From: Maea johnstoni
Taxonomy: Eukaryota > Annelida > Polychaeta > Spionida > Magelonidae
Direction of reading: 5' to 3'
Assembly: GCA_963942565.1 (NCBI GenBank)
Contig: OZ012690.1
Span: forward strand, 40,079,723-40,143,722
Length of the DNA stretch: 64,000 bases
The translations under genes and the position numbers were made by a program. Below are positions 1 to 12,118 of the stretch, piece after piece (the stretch's first letter is position 1; the number at the start of each line of letters is the position of its first letter). A model generated the notes under the pieces. The model was not told the DNA's origin, searched no databases, and saw nothing but the letters and a program-made list of their open reading frames with translations.

Positions 1-1645
1 TGATAAAACATAGTTCCATGTTCATTTTACTATAAATGTGCCTTCAAACTGAAATATTCCTACAGAAATAGGGGGGTTAATTTGGGTATGAAACATAATG
101 GTCACCAACCCTACTGTACACTCAAATACTCTTAATGCATTTCAGTGAAAAGGAAAGGAGTACTGTATACCAGGTTATTATTGCAGCAGTTTAATTAATG
201 CGTACTTTGCGCACCCATGGAGTCCGCATTTATTACACTGCGCACTATTATTTGGATATTAGATCCCTATTCTTTAATCGTTCAACACACTGATATGATA
301 GCTTGTCATTCAACATAACGGCCCCTCGCGGCCCCTGCTGGTACTGAGTTCAATTACGATGAAGACAACTGGCACACCCGGGTGTGATCAAACATGCTGG
401 TAACCACTAATCGGGGTTACTGATTGTAACCAAGACAACACTGTTCCTGGCCGGTGACGAAATAATGATTGCCATAGCTGACAATTTCTAACAATGGCTG
501 AGCTAACAAAATGGCTACCACTCAATAAGGCCAGTCTGTTACACACTTCATTTAAAAAATAAATCAGAATCAGAAAAATATTTTTTATAATTAGAATTAC
601 TAGGTCTCCTATCCTCTCGCTTTTTTGAAAACTATTAGACAACAAATGAAGGAGTATTTGAACCAAGTTTACAATCAGGTTAAAACAAGGTTTCTTCAAA
701 CACTGTATCCCTGATTTGAAAGAAATCCTAAAAATTGTATAGATATTTTCAGTCTAGCTGCTTGAATGGAGGTAGAGTTTATAAAAGAACTATTTGGAGC
801 AAAGGTAATAAGTAGTCTTTTTTTTTCTCCTCAGTTGTTTTCTTTTTTCTTTTTCTTTCAAGAAAAATAAGATGAATGATGTACTTCTCTAGTGTATTGA
901 TTTTTTGGCTCCCAAGCTCCAACATTGTTTGAATAATCCGTTTTAAGGCAGCTGCATGTGCAACATGTCTGCATAGTCTGCTGCCCATTTGTTTACTGCA
1001 AGATTGCAATTTATCCAGAATGCATTGCTGCACTGTGTTGATAAATCACACTGTGGGCTTAAATGGCAGTGTCTGGTCCCTATCATAGACTGTTCCTGAT
1101 TTTGGTAACCTATGATTTATTTTTAAGTTTATTTGAGGACTTTTCGACAGCCAGCAATTGGCTGCATGTGTTAGTAGAGCTATGAATAACAATCCACCTG
1201 CTTCACTCTCACTGTCTTGCTCTGGTGCATTTAGGTCACAGAAGACTAGACTCTTGGGGCCCTAAGTATAAAACTTAACGTAGTGCTTGCGAACCCTGGA
1301 CCTGATTCCTAACCCTAACCCTTTTTAGGGGATTCCAAGATCACCAGTTTCCATGACGTCATTCCTGAGATCTGGAGGGATTTAGAGTCTGTCTAGTCCC
1401 TGAGGAGTTGACATTCCCTTCTGTGTTGACCAAGCAGTGTGGTGAAGTACCAGTAATGGTGGATAGATGGCACAACTTTGTCATACTATTTCAAGAGGTT
1501 AGAGCATAAACTGCTCAATGAAATCTCAAATTTTCAATATATAGTATTTATTATCTATGCTTCCAGGGACTCCATATTTTACACCAGATAGCATAAAAAA
1601 CACTTTCGGTGGTGCCACCTATACATATGCCCCAATATCTTTCAG
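1..1645 (+). other. no coding exon seen; intron of copy A
   Basis: By comparison with copy B this is the intron before the C-domain exon. From about 1085 it aligns with 48410 onward. A dispersed repeat sits at 470-740. No further exon is recognised, so the N-domain exons lie left of the window. Confidence 0.6.
470..740. repeat. dispersed repeat, copy 1
   Basis: It matches 13560-13830 in the same orientation: 'ggctgagctaacaaaatggc', the 'ggccagtct.ttacaca' block, 'attactaggtct' and 'tccctgatttgaaa' recur in order. Class unknown. Confidence 0.65.
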
Positions 1646-1828
1646 GAGCCAGTAGAGAATCAAGGGGAGGAGTATCCCAGTTGCTGTTGCTGCATCAGTG
1701 GAACAGTTAGCGCCAAATTCAAGATCAACAAAAGAGCTTTCGTCCCTGGAGAGACTATCTTTGTGAGCGGATCTATTAAAAATGATAGTGATGCTTTGGT
1801 TACTGAAGTAGGCGCTAAGCTTGTACAG
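1646..1828 (+). CDS. copy A exon: start of arrestin C domain
   Basis: 183 nt, phase 0-0, 61 codons. The acceptor is ctttcag and the donor gtaggc. It begins EPVENQGEE, has the CCCC cluster, then GTVSAKFKIN and FVPGETIFVSG, the first strands of the arrestin C domain. It matches 48947-49129 with 8 of 61 residues changed. Confidence 0.88.
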
Positions 1829-4800
1829 GTAGGCAGACATACCCATTCATACTTAAGGACTTTGGAGTTTGGATTTTTCATCCCCTTTTCTGCCATAGTG
1901 CGGCTAAGTCATGACTAGCTAGTTATAACTAATAAAGGAAACTAGAGTACCCAGCGAAAACCACAGTCTAACCCAAAGTCACTGGCCCTGGCCGGGATTT
2001 AAACCAAGACAGTAATGAGAGACCACTAGCAGTCAGTAGATCACACAGCCATTAGGGCAGGCCCTTAATAATTACTCTTGATTGCGGCGTTTTGATCTTT
2101 GATAATTTTGACAATCACTTGTAAATTAAGAATGGTTAACAAAAAAATTGAAGAATGCATGTTTTAAAGAGTTTGATCTATGTTATTGGTATAAAGCAAA
2201 ATTTAGGAATTGCAATTCATCGCAAGCAACTCCATTACATTTTGAATTGTAATGGGAGTTTGTCGAGCCCCTCGAATCCTTCAGCATCACAACGGCTGCT
2301 ACTTAAATGTTGGGAAAGAGTTTTTAACTGTGGTCCACCATGAGGAGAACTGCAGCAGTGTGAAAGAGGCACCTTTAAAATTTGAATGTGTGATATGATA
2401 TTGATATTTCCTGAAGGATACGATACCTTAACAATATTTGTAACAATACTGCCTGCCACCCAGAGACTCTTAGATTTAGCTCTGTCAGATAAGGAAATTT
2501 CTCCCAGTATATTGTGATCATCCTTGGTGGAGATGTGCAGTTTGTAATTTAGTCACTTTTATATATATTTTTGATCTTAAATGATACAATGCAATACACT
2601 TTTTTGATATGATAATTTTCCAAATCTATACCGTTATTTCGTCCCATATTGAGTTCCAGTACCAATCTCTACTTGTGTAAGTGCGCATATATTTTCAGAG
2701 AATAAACTTCTATGGCGTATCAGACAGCTTATTCACATCAGGGATAGCCAAGCCTAAAGAGGTCAAAAGAGAAGTGGCCAGATTCAGCAAGGGCTCAATA
2801 GATGATTATCAAACAATGGAATTTGAAAATGGAAGGCTTGTTATTCCTCCAATACCCCCCTCAGAGCTGCCAAACTGTGAATGCATCGACATTAAATATG
2901 AAGTCACGGTAAGAACAATTATTTTGATCACATTCATGCTTGGAGATCTCATTAACGAGTGCCACCTGCTTTTCTGAAACTTAAACTTAAAATAACTGAA
3001 ATTAAGCATAAGTTTAAAAACTTATGTTGTGAATAGGGTTCTTATCATCATTTCTTCTTCAAATATTTTCTGAAAAATGCTCTTGGCACAAATGTATTAC
3101 CAAATAAGGCATGTTTGGTATGTTTTATCTAAAATGGTACTCATTACCCTTGTAGATCTTAGGATTACATATTTGTTCATTGTGAAGGCCGTCCTTGATA
3201 CGCTTGTGTTCAATTCTGCCATGTTTTGTTTCTTTTTTGAGTCAATCATCTTGATTTATCTTGTCCCATTCTGCCATAATCTCATGGATCCTTTCTGATG
3301 GTATTCTCATGAACTGATTAGATTTTGGTTTATCTTTACAGTCATTTTGGGATGTTTTGAATGAAAGTCACCACGCTAGTCCAAACTAACTTATCTGCAA
3401 GGTATCTCAAAAGCTGAACAGATAAATATTCCCAGGTTTTCCCAGATCCTTTCTTATAGCATTCCCATGAACTGGATATATTTTAAAGTCATATTTCTGA
3501 TGTTTTAGATCAAAATCCCCATGTTGAAGGGCCTTAGATTGTAACATTTCTGCATAACTGCAACAATGCATGTACCTTTTTGCGACAGATGTATCATATT
3601 AGTTTAATCAATGTTCAGTGGAGTTTGTAGTATAAGTTATACGCTATGAATCCAAGGACTTACTATTTTGTTTTTGTATGATCTCATAATTTAATTGATG
3701 GATTGTAATTTCTTTAGTTTCTAGCCTTTTCTCTATTCCAATGTATTTGCTGGTAAATGCTCACATTATAGAAACAAAGAAAAACATAACATTTACATAA
3801 AAAAAAAAAATTCTATTTTTCTAGATAGAATACTGTGCCCATAGTCAAATAATGTTGATCTGAATATGAGTGCATCATAAAATTATGCGGTTTTCTCATT
3901 TTGTATTTATCGCCATTTCAGATCTGCTCTTACTGTATTACCCTGTGTACACCCCGCACCCCCTAGATAGTTTGCACATTCTCCCGAAGTCCCTTTTATT
4001 ATACGCAGGGGGAGTTGGCCAGTCGTAGATGGATTGTGGGGCTACGATCAAGGTGTTTTGTGTGACATGTGACGTGATGTTATCATGTACCTGGTATATG
4101 TTCATATGTGCCCGTAAAAAATTCCCAATATTCATTCTCTTATTTCATTCACTTTTATTATTTATTTTTTCATTTATTTACCATTTGCTGATATGTTAAT
4201 TTAATTACAAAAATTGTTCTTATCTAATAATGTCTTTGCCTTGTTGTTTACGATCCTTCTGACGGCCTCCATTCTCTCTGAAACAAAATAATAACTGCCC
4301 TTCACGTCCCTGCAGCTGTAGCATCGATGGAAAAAAGTTTTGATAAATGTACCCCTTGATAATACGCACCACCTTTGACATAGATGGTGCAGGGTTAGGG
4401 TTTGGTCTAATCTTCATTGATATCAATTATCGTGACTGCCTGATTGTTTTGGTAATTGCAATTGGTCCTGTAATTGGCAGTTTGTGAAAGGAAACAAGCA
4501 TGAGATGCCATAACAAAATGAAATCAATCCCCTATTGATTGAGTGCTGCTTTTGGCTTGAATGTGCCTAGACAGCAGCGATGTACCACTATTGTCTGAGC
4601 CCTTGATAGAGGCTATAAATAATGGTACACCACACAAAGAAAACAAATTTATGCAAGATCATAAGGTAGGTACTAAGCACATGTTTTGATTTCTTATATC
4701 AGCACAGCCACACGTCATATACCTAAAATGAGATAAGGATACTTGGCAACTGGAGAGAAGTGTGTGTCATGTGTGATGCAAAAAATGCACTAATTACACA

Positions 4801-6886
4801 CACACTTAATTCCAGATTTACAGTATTTACAGCTTGAACATAGAGTGTTTATTGAATTGAAACATACAATTACACGTAAATAGATGTTAAAGAGCCTTAC
4901 ATATACAACGAAGTTCAATTCATCAAGATACATACGCATTCATTTGAAATCGAACGTATTATTTAAAATAAAATAATGATTAGATATTATTTTTTGTTAT
5001 TTTGTTTATTGATATAAAGTGTCAAATAATCCATTAAAAATAACTGACTTATTAGATGGCTTTCAATACATACATTACATTGAGAAAATCTAGCATTCAA
5101 TTTATTGAAATACAACAAATAAGAATCAATAGTGTATCAAGAAACTGATTTGCCCACTTCCACTTAAATTTGATTTGTCACTTTCAGTGTTTTGCAGAAC
5201 CAGAATATTCTTTTCCTGTCAAGATCAAGACAGATGTCTTTATTGGAACAATTCCGCTCAAACCAATCGTCACCAACCAGCCACCAGCTTACGGAGATCT
5301 AGCACCAACCGCACCGCCTAGACCCCTTGAAGATGGTTTAGAGCCCATGTCAGGGTTCGCTCCTACAGAGTCCGGCTTCGCACCCCCTGGTACAGGTTTT
5401 GCGCCACCAGGTACAGGGTTTGCACCGCCTGGCCCACCTGGACCCCCTGGTGCCTCAGCCCCACCTCTCTTACCACGTAAGTGCATCAAATAGTTTAACC
5501 CATTCATGCTCACAGCCTGACAACTTTGATTAAATAATGAAAGCAAAAGCATTTTTAGCTTAATATTTGATGGAGGAATGTTGATCAGTAACATTAATAA
5601 CAACTATCCTTCAAATATTTTACAAAATCATTCTTAATTCCAAAATTATAATCAAAAGTATCAGAGAACCAGATAACACTTTTGGGAGGAACCTTTTAGT
5701 ATTGATTGGGTAAAGTAACATTGACCATAGAAATTTTGGGGAATATATTTGAAGGAGGAAAGTTGATCAGAGGTCATTCTCCATCAAGTCTTGAGTGAAT
5801 CTTTGCGCAATGCCAAAGGTATTTTCAAAAATATCGAAGTTTAAGATGACAATTGTCAAGGACATCTGCTGGTGTAATTTGGTTAAGTGCTATTTTCATG
5901 AATCTTTTAAATTTGGGATCTGTATAATTACGAAATCTGATTTTCGTCACTTTTTCTGCAATATTGTGGCTAATTCGTGAATAGCCAGTTGTAACTGGTG
6001 GAGGGCACAGGAGTACCCAGCGTAAACCACCGCCTAACCCTAAGTCACTAGCAACTTGATCTGTTTGATAAACCAAGTAGATATTGACTAGGGTTAGCTA
6101 TACTGTTTATGAGTTCCTATATGCGATGAATATCAACGATGAATGTACATAAATGTATGACATTATGTGCTGAATGATGTATGGAGAAGAGCGCTGGAAA
6201 CATTCAAAAGTAGAACTGGAAAAGTCCAAGTTTTTATTGAATAGTTCACATTAATGACATTGAGATAAAGGATGCAAGGATATGGTTTAATGAGTTTTAT
6301 GTACAGAGTATTTGGTTACTAAATGTTATGGACATCATAAATCTTTGTAAAGTTAATTTATGATGTATATATAACCATATTAATGCTGAGGCTACTTTTG
6401 TCCAAAGGTTAAGGACGTAAAGATTTTCTAAAACCATCCAAACCCTGTCATGTTGTTATTCTTTGTACAGCTCTTGCTGAGCACTCTCAGATGATTACCC
6501 ATGTGCCAGGGTTTTTAGTCATATTTCAGGTTTTTTTCATAATTTTGTATTGGCCAAATTAGCCACCAGCAGCATAATGGTTAAGGCTCTAGAATAAAAA
6601 GTGAAATAAAAGATACACTTCTAGTAAAGCTTTCGATTTGATTTGGCGCCTTCCCCATTACATGTGATGATGCCATATTTTGAAGTATTTTTATCTTTTA
6701 GCACCTCCGTCTTACGAGAGCTGTGTGTTTGGTGCAGTGGGCGTGCGGGACGACGAGGATAGCTCGTATGTGCAAGGTCGTCTTGATTACGCTCCGCTTT
6801 ATACCTATTACAACTGGAACCAAGCACCTGTAGGTGGCGCTCCCATGGCAACTGCTCCTGCCTCTGCTCCTCGGCCTGCGACTTAG
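1646..6886 (+). CDS. alpha-arrestin (arrestin domain-containing protein) copy A, last four exons
   Basis: Four spliced exons (1646-1828, 2699-2908, 5188-5476, 6702-6886) encode the C-terminal arrestin domain and the proline-rich tail of an ARRDC-type protein. Alpha-arrestins are adaptors that bring NEDD4-type ubiquitin ligases to membrane cargo through PPxY motifs. Two such motifs are visible: PPAY in the third exon and PPSY in the last. The C domain starts after a CCCC cluster at the place where ARRDC3 and TXNIP also carry cysteines. The exons are open, have AG and GT borders, and join in frame (phases 0, 0, 0, 1). The first two exons are about 87% identical in protein to copy B, with identical lengths. 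The exons for the N domain must lie left of the window. I see no disabling change, so this is probably a working paralogue, not a pseudogene. Family assignment is firm; the exact orthologue is not. Confidence 0.88.
1829..2698 (+). other. copy A intron
   Basis: It holds the SINE at 1889-2068 and, from about 2150 to 2400, sequence shared with the copy B intron (49490-49660). Nothing else is recognised. Confidence 0.6.
1889..2068 (-). mobile_element. tRNA-derived SINE in copy A intron
   Basis: It reads on plus as ccatagtgcggctaa, then 'agtacccagcgaaaaccaca', then 'ccctggccgggatttaaacc' and 'cagtaatgagagacc'. The antisense 'gggatttaaacc' is a decayed Pol III B box. The same insertion is in copy B at 49186-49385. 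Confidence 0.65.
2699..2908 (+). CDS. copy A exon: middle of arrestin C domain
   Basis: 210 nt, phase 0-0, 70 codons. The acceptor is attttcag and the donor gtaaga. It begins RINFYGVSDSLF and contains the IPPIPPSELPNC stretch that corresponds to the 'IPPVSPS.L.C' segment of vertebrate ARRDC3. It matches 49702-49911 with 9 of 70 residues changed. Confidence 0.88.
2909..5187 (+). other. copy A intron, expanded
   Basis: 2.28 kb, against 0.69 kb for the same intron of copy B. The first 230 bp and the last 60 bp align with copy B. The middle holds two diverged ~160-bp repeats (3280-3560, 'cattcccatgaactgg' type, also at 33990 and 48380) and otherwise AT-rich sequence in which I see no gene. Confidence 0.6.
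5188..5476 (+). CDS. copy A exon: end of C domain and GFAPPGT repeat
   Basis: 289 nt, phase 0-1. It starts CFAEPEYSFPVKIKTDVFIG and runs through the conserved IGTIP segment. It then has a PPAY motif and a proline-rich tract with four copies of a 7-residue unit of the GFAPPGT type. The matching exon of copy B has six units. The two exons differ by exactly 42 nt, which is two 21-nt units. Confidence 0.87.
5495..5712. mobile_element. relic of a TTAA-flanked MITE (cattcatg family)
   Basis: TTAA then CCCATTCATG at 5495-5508, and a weak matching end 'gattgggtaa' at 5703-5712. The left end is also present in copy B (50958), so it predates the duplication. Confidence 0.45.
5930..6072 (-). mobile_element. 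truncated SINE of the same family
   Basis: 'ttctgcaatattgtggctaa', 'gtacccagcgtaaaccacc' and 'taagtcactagcaac' match the body of the 1889 SINE. The tRNA end is missing. It is in the last intron of copy A and not seen in copy B. Confidence 0.6.
6380..6584. mobile_element. TTAA-flanked MITE, 'atgctgaggc' family
   Basis: Starts TTAA then TGCTGAGGCTACTTTTG and ends AGCCACCAGCAGCATAATGG then TTAA. The interior matches 40571-40784 (aaaccctgtcat, agctct.gctgag.actctcagatga). In the last intron of copy A. Confidence 0.7.
6702..6886 (+). CDS. copy A last coding exon with PPSY motif
   Basis: The acceptor is tcttttag and the exon enters at phase 1. It encodes PPSYESCVFG and DYAPLYTYYNWNQAP, then a short Pro/Ala tail and a TAG stop at 6884-6886. 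PPSY is a PPxY ligand for WW domains. The 3' UTR end is not identified. Confidence 0.86.
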
Positions 6887-7020
6887 ACAGATGACAAATA
6901 CCCTCTAACAGAGACTTAGTCAGGTCTTTTGATGGGCAGTGTCCTGAAAAACTCCTTTTTATAAGGCAATATCTTTTCATAAGAAATCATCTTCTTTCAT
7001 AGTGGATAATGAATCAGTAA

Positions 7021-7896
7021 GATCCATCAGCAGGATCATCCCTAGAAACCTGTGCAGCAATCCTAACTGAATACATGGAAGAGTGCTTGACCTGCCCCAG
7101 CGACAAGTGGCTGAGCAGTAGATGGGAAGCACATAAATATTAAGTGCCCTTCCAATTGTGGGACATATTACTTTAATTACAAGATATTCCAGTCAATTGT
7201 GTTATTAGCCCTCGTGGATACCAACTAGAAATTCTTGTACATTGATGAAGGGGATAATGGTCTGTGTTCAGATGATGGATGCTAATTTGTTTAAAGCTCA
7301 GGGAGAATGGGACAGCAGGTCTCCCTCCTCATACACCACGATCCCATGCTGTTCAACCCATTTCATACTTCACAGTAGATAACGCCGTCGGTTCAAGAAC
7401 ATGACTCTTTAAACCCTACCCACAGCGAGGCATGAACAGAGAAGAGAGGATCTTCAATTACAGGCTGTCATGATCAGGCAGAGTATCAGAAAATGTCTTT
7501 GGAATCATGTTTCACAAGTAATTATAAACTTTTATTTTCAATTGCAACATTGCCTCATTGTTGCCACCTTCTTCCTTTCAGACAACACAATGTATAATCT
7601 ATTTCTAAATGTTTTTTTTTATTCCATTGTAGGTTTGGATGTTTGCTGATTACCATGCAGCAATTGCCCAAAACATAGAGAAGATCATCATGGCTTGTGC
7701 TGTTCTCCACACTCCACTGCAGGAAAGATACCCCAACTTAGGTGTTGCTGCCATGGATGATGAGGATCCAATGATTACAACATGATACCTGGAATTTGGT
7801 AAAATGACAACATGCTGGTTGGTGTGAATGCAGCGCCTGGAAACACTTCTGCAGAGGTTGCCAAAGTGGTACGAAATTACCTGAGGTCTTACTAAT
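7021..7896 (+). pseudogene. PIF/Harbinger (HARBI1-like) transposase remnant
   Basis: Reading across frames gives, in the right order, the landmarks of a HARBI1-like DDE transposase: SIRRIIPRNLCS (7021), DLPQ near 7092, VPFQLWDILL then VISPRGYQLEILVH (7146-7240), LPPHTPRSHAVQPI (7324), FKPYPQRGMNREERIFNYRLS (7410-7470), TMQQLPKTIEKIIMACAVLH (7652-7720), YPNLGVAAMDDEDPMI (7730-7775) and VAKVVRNYLRSY (7860-7896). About 130 bp between 7500 and 7632 has no match and may be an old intron or insertion; it ends in ttccattgtag. The frame is broken by several stops and frameshifts, so it is dead. PIF/Harbinger elements are plain cut-and-paste DNA transposons. It lies 135 bp after the stop of copy A and is missing after copy B, so it probably arrived after the duplication or was lost from B. 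Confidence 0.85.
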
Positions 7897-8689
7897 ATTG
7901 TGATATTTTGCCTGGCAATCATAGACTAAATCATTAATGTATGTAAAGTCACATGTAAAAGAAGCACAAGTTGTGTGCTGTAGTGGAGATTACATTAAAT
8001 CTAAACCAAACGATTATCACTGATATTTAAACAGACACAAGATGCAGTTAGTTATCCTTAATGGTATCGTTAATTGGCCATATCTGAGCTTCCTCTAGAT
8101 TGTAGATTATAAATCCCCAGGCTGGGGGTTTATATACTGGAGGGTTTTGAATGACATGCAATGCTTTCTAAGTCAATTATTACCAAATCTGAAAATCTGA
8201 AGCCAATATTTTGCCACATTCAAAATATCAGGCAATTTCCTTTTTGTGTGAGAAGATATTTCAGGGTTTTAAAGAATTGGGTGCCAAAAACTGCTAAATA
8301 ACTGAGAACTGGGTGTCTAAAATCATCACTTTTTCAAAATTTCACTACAACACACTGCCGGCCAAATGTGTATCTAGGCCACTTGGATACCATATACAGC
8401 AAGGGGATGGAGTATCCCTTTGGTACCATGTGCAGCAAGGGGGGATCACTTTGGTATCATGTGCAGCAAGTAAGGGGGGTGGGGGGGGGAGGGGGTGGGG
8501 TAGCCATTCATAACCACTTGACGACCTGAAAAAGACCAAAAATCGTTGTGTCAATCGCAAGACTGACTTGCGAGTGTGGCTTGTTGGTCTTTGAGGTTTT
8601 ATGGAGGTTGTGCAGCCAAGAATCAGAGGTCGCAGGTCATTGAGAGATTTGCGATACACTTCGCAATTCTCTCCACGACCGCAACTGAC

Positions 8690-9000
8690 TCATGGGAATT
8701 TGCTGGTTGTGCGTCACTCCTGCATCCCTTGTGAGAGTGATGCACAACAAACTTAAAACCAAAATTAATTTTAGTATTTGTTGCTGTTCACAAGAGTGAC
8801 GCACAACCAACTTGAGACACTCTCGAGTTGGTTGTGCACAGAAAAGTGGCAGTGGCACCTGGCATCGAACATGAAACATTTGTGAGACACTCACAAGTCA
8901 CTCTTATGTCAGTTGTGCGAGTAGCATCTTTTTTTGGTACTGAACTTGAGACTAACTTGAGTTGGTTGTGCAAGTATCTCACGACCTAGGCACAACCACA
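8690..9000. repeat. cluster of inverted and direct 'agttggttgtgc' repeats
   Basis: The word agttggttgtgc or its complement recurs several times in 300 bp, with 'gtgagactcac' type words between. A near-perfect hairpin at 8801-8837 has 17-bp arms (gcacaaccaacttgaga), a 3-bp loop and one mismatch. Probably a decayed foldback element. Confidence 0.6.
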
Positions 9001-9220
9001 AATACAAACTGTATGCAACCACCTGGAATGTGACACAGAAGACCTGTCTTCAGACGCAACCGTCTTGGTTGAGCAATATGATTGGCGATGATCAGTTGGT
9101 CGCACGGAGGTCTTCATGGAATGTGACCGTGTCTAAACTAAGTCAGATGGGAACATAAAACTGGCGTGTTTTAGCTTCTTTGCTCTATATGGATTAAATA
9201 CTGTAGGTTTTTCCCCATCA

Positions 9221-9424
9221 TTAGTGCAAGTGATGCATATTGGTAGAACTTCTGTACTTTTCCTTGAGCTCATCGTAAACTACAGCCTCAGTAGCGCCAC
9301 ACAGAGAACAGATATCTAAATGCCCAATGTCAGCACTGTAGTATGGCACCTCAACTGGTGAAGCACATATTAGTCCTGGCCTACACATGACACTCTTTAA
9401 GAGTACAAAAGAGGTTGGCATCAA
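9221..9424 (-). pseudogene. fragment of a cysteine-cluster protein, unidentified
   Basis: The minus-strand frame reads LICASPVEVPYYSADIGHLD, then ICSLCGATEAVVYDELKEKY. This looks coding, with a CxxCG knuckle and an acidic helix after it. Upstream on the same strand the frame breaks quickly. It seems to be a relic of a multi-copy gene or of a transposon protein. I cannot name the family. Confidence 0.35.
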
Positions 9425-11089
9425 AAGTGCTCCACAGGTGCAGCTGAACTCACTAATAGCTAAGACTACTGTGACCTTCTGCCTCTCTGAGAGCTGTCAT
9501 TGCAATATACCACTCATGGTTTAGAGGTGAATGTAAAAGCAGATGCTGCTGCCAAGACAGGCCTATCGAGAAGAGTTACAGTGCCATACCTTATAAATTG
9601 AGATTTAAAGAAACACATCTATGTCCTTTTAAGATGCAAATGATGGTCAGAGTGGGATGAGACCCTACCCAATGTATAGCCTGTGATTGTCATTTGACTG
9701 TCAAACTTTTTATTTGATTGTGTTGATTTTATATTATTTACATGAGCTTTGTCTGTTTTATTGATTGCGAAACAATTTAATGATTTAGTTCTTTTGAAAC
9801 AACCATGCATGTGCAACATATACTTTGAAACTGTTCATTGTTTTTAGAGCATTTTTATTCCTATATTGCTTTGTTGTTGTTTTCTACAACAAAGGACCAT
9901 TATTTTACACAGATTTTTTGGCCCTATTTGTGTGCCAACATGCTTTAAGAAACCAAAAAATTGTGGAGTGGTATTTGGTGGTCATGTGAAGGTGTGCCTT
10001 TTTCATTAGTTCTGTTGGTTTTGTTCTATGCCAAGGTTTTGATGCTTTACTGTTTTTGGGGCTGGTAAGTCCTCTGGGGCCTGTTGCATAAGACATAGCT
10101 AGCTGTGATGGCTGCCTGTCCTGTGTAATGTGTTGCATATCAGTGCATTTAACTGCTTGCTCGCTGGGATCATGTGTCCCTCTCTGTTATCAGCAGGTGG
10201 TCACATTAATAGTAAAAACCCTGGAAATTGATACTCTGGGTCAGACTTATTACTCACTCAACTATATGCACTCTTTGAAAAATGAAGTGCCCTGAAAATC
10301 AAAAGACGTGTACTGAGGCTCTGGTATTTCACTATTTGGCAATAGTATTCAAGAAACGTTACATCTTAAATACAATTGATTTAATCGTCATGTTAAATAA
10401 TGGATCAATATTCAAACTTATTTGCAAATATACTATTTTCTAAGACTACTTCAAGTTGAATATATTGGGAATTATATTTAACATACATAAGTCAGAACTG
10501 CAGCAGAGGTTATATTTCTGTTTCTGGTTTCTGTCGTGCCTTTGTTTCGTGTTTGCTGCTTTGATGGTAGTTACCAACCTTTTATAAACATGCACCTAAG
10601 GAAGCACAATGAAACTGCAGTGACTCTAAAAACTAGAATATAAAAGAACTTAAAAAAGTTCAGTATCAGGATAAAACCCATCTTATATAAATGTGTGGCG
10701 TTGTGGTGGACTGTCTATGGTCTTTCTGCAACTGATAGACCCCTCCGAAATATTCATGAATAGAAGGGAATTTCTTCCCATTTCTGGGTTTCTATCTCGT
10801 CGCTATGTGAACAACGTAATACCCCAAACCGTCCTTACTTCCTCATACACGCAAAGTGGGACGTCAGAAAACATCAAGGATCGTGGCATCAGGCCCTCGC
10901 CATTTTTAGCATTGTTCACTGCCTGTGTAACATTTTATAGAAAGCATATGGCCTGGCTATCTTGGGTATACAGAGTGGATCCACACAACTGTTGGTTATT
11001 CAACAAATTGTAATGTATTGTAAAAATATAGTATATATAATTCTTACACAAAAGTGTATAAGTGAATTTGTTGAAACTAGAATGAATAA

Positions 11090-11535
11090 CTGTATTCTTC
11101 CGATTAAGCGCACATGCCCAAATAAGCGCACAGGGCCTATTTCTCATGGTTAGAGGGTGATTGTCCAGCGCAAAGTCATGAAAAACTTGTCAAACTTCCC
11201 CCCAGAAGTAAGAAAAGCAAAATTACATACCTTTCCTCTTGCCATGTCTCCAAACCAGTGCTGAATTCCGCAATTTCAGCAGTTCCTGCGCGCTCTCACT
11301 GTTCATATACGCCACATGGTCGTACTTTTGACCAATTAACGTTCTCACGTGCGCGATTGTAGCTGCAAACGTCTAAGCTAACTGAACAATGAAAGCGCAA
11401 AGGCGCAATAACGGCCAATGCTCTCCCATCGGCAATCATTTAGGTGTGCGGCTAAACGTAAGATCGTCAATACCCCTACTTCAGAAAAATTTCCCAACCT
11501 CTATCCGCACTGTGCGCTTAATCGGACGAATACGG
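11090..11535. mobile_element. DNA element with 25-bp inverted ends (ccgattaagcgcaca)
   Basis: Left end 'ctgtattcttccgattaagc' continues gcaca; right end 'tgtgcgcttaatcggacgaa' continues tacgg. The arms agree except for two or three bases. The interior is GC-richer than its surroundings. 47545-47572 carries the same end (accgtattcctccatttaat). Confidence 0.7.
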
Positions 11536-11658
11536 TATTTCCACTTTTTGTTATGTGAGGTTATGTCTCTTCCTTTTTACCTTTATATCTAGTCATCTAC
11601 ATCTTATGTATGTATTTGTACCTATCTGTCATCTGTATTTGTACCTATCTGTATGCAA

Positions 11659-11859
<201 letters not shown>

Positions 11860-12102
11860 AAAGTGAATTTTGTGAAACCAGAATGAATCATTTTCCGTTT
11901 TGCAACATTTGGTGTTAGAGGTAGCTTCGAAGACTGTATCGTTATTCACTTTCAGCCAAACAAATGATATGAAAATATTGGTCAAAATGTTCTAGCTCTA
12001 AGGTATCTGCATGGTCAAAGCAGACAGCAAGGATGTTTGGGACCATTTTACAAGGAGGAAGGAAGGTAATGGTCAAATACCCTATCAGCCCTTAGGATCA
12101 CA

Positions 12103-12118
12103 GGGGGGGGGGGGGGGG
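12103..12118. repeat. G homopolymer
   Basis: A run of about 16 G. Confidence 0.9.

Larger units (their letters stand above)
7897..11089. other. no gene recognised
   Basis: Apart from the G-rich tract at 8466-8500, the hairpin cluster (8690-9000) and the minus-strand fragment (9221-9424), I see no splice-bounded exon or clear element here. Confidence 0.5.

Noticed and set aside
10693-11013. 106-codon plus-strand ORF
   Set aside because: No recognisable domain, unusual composition and no splice context.
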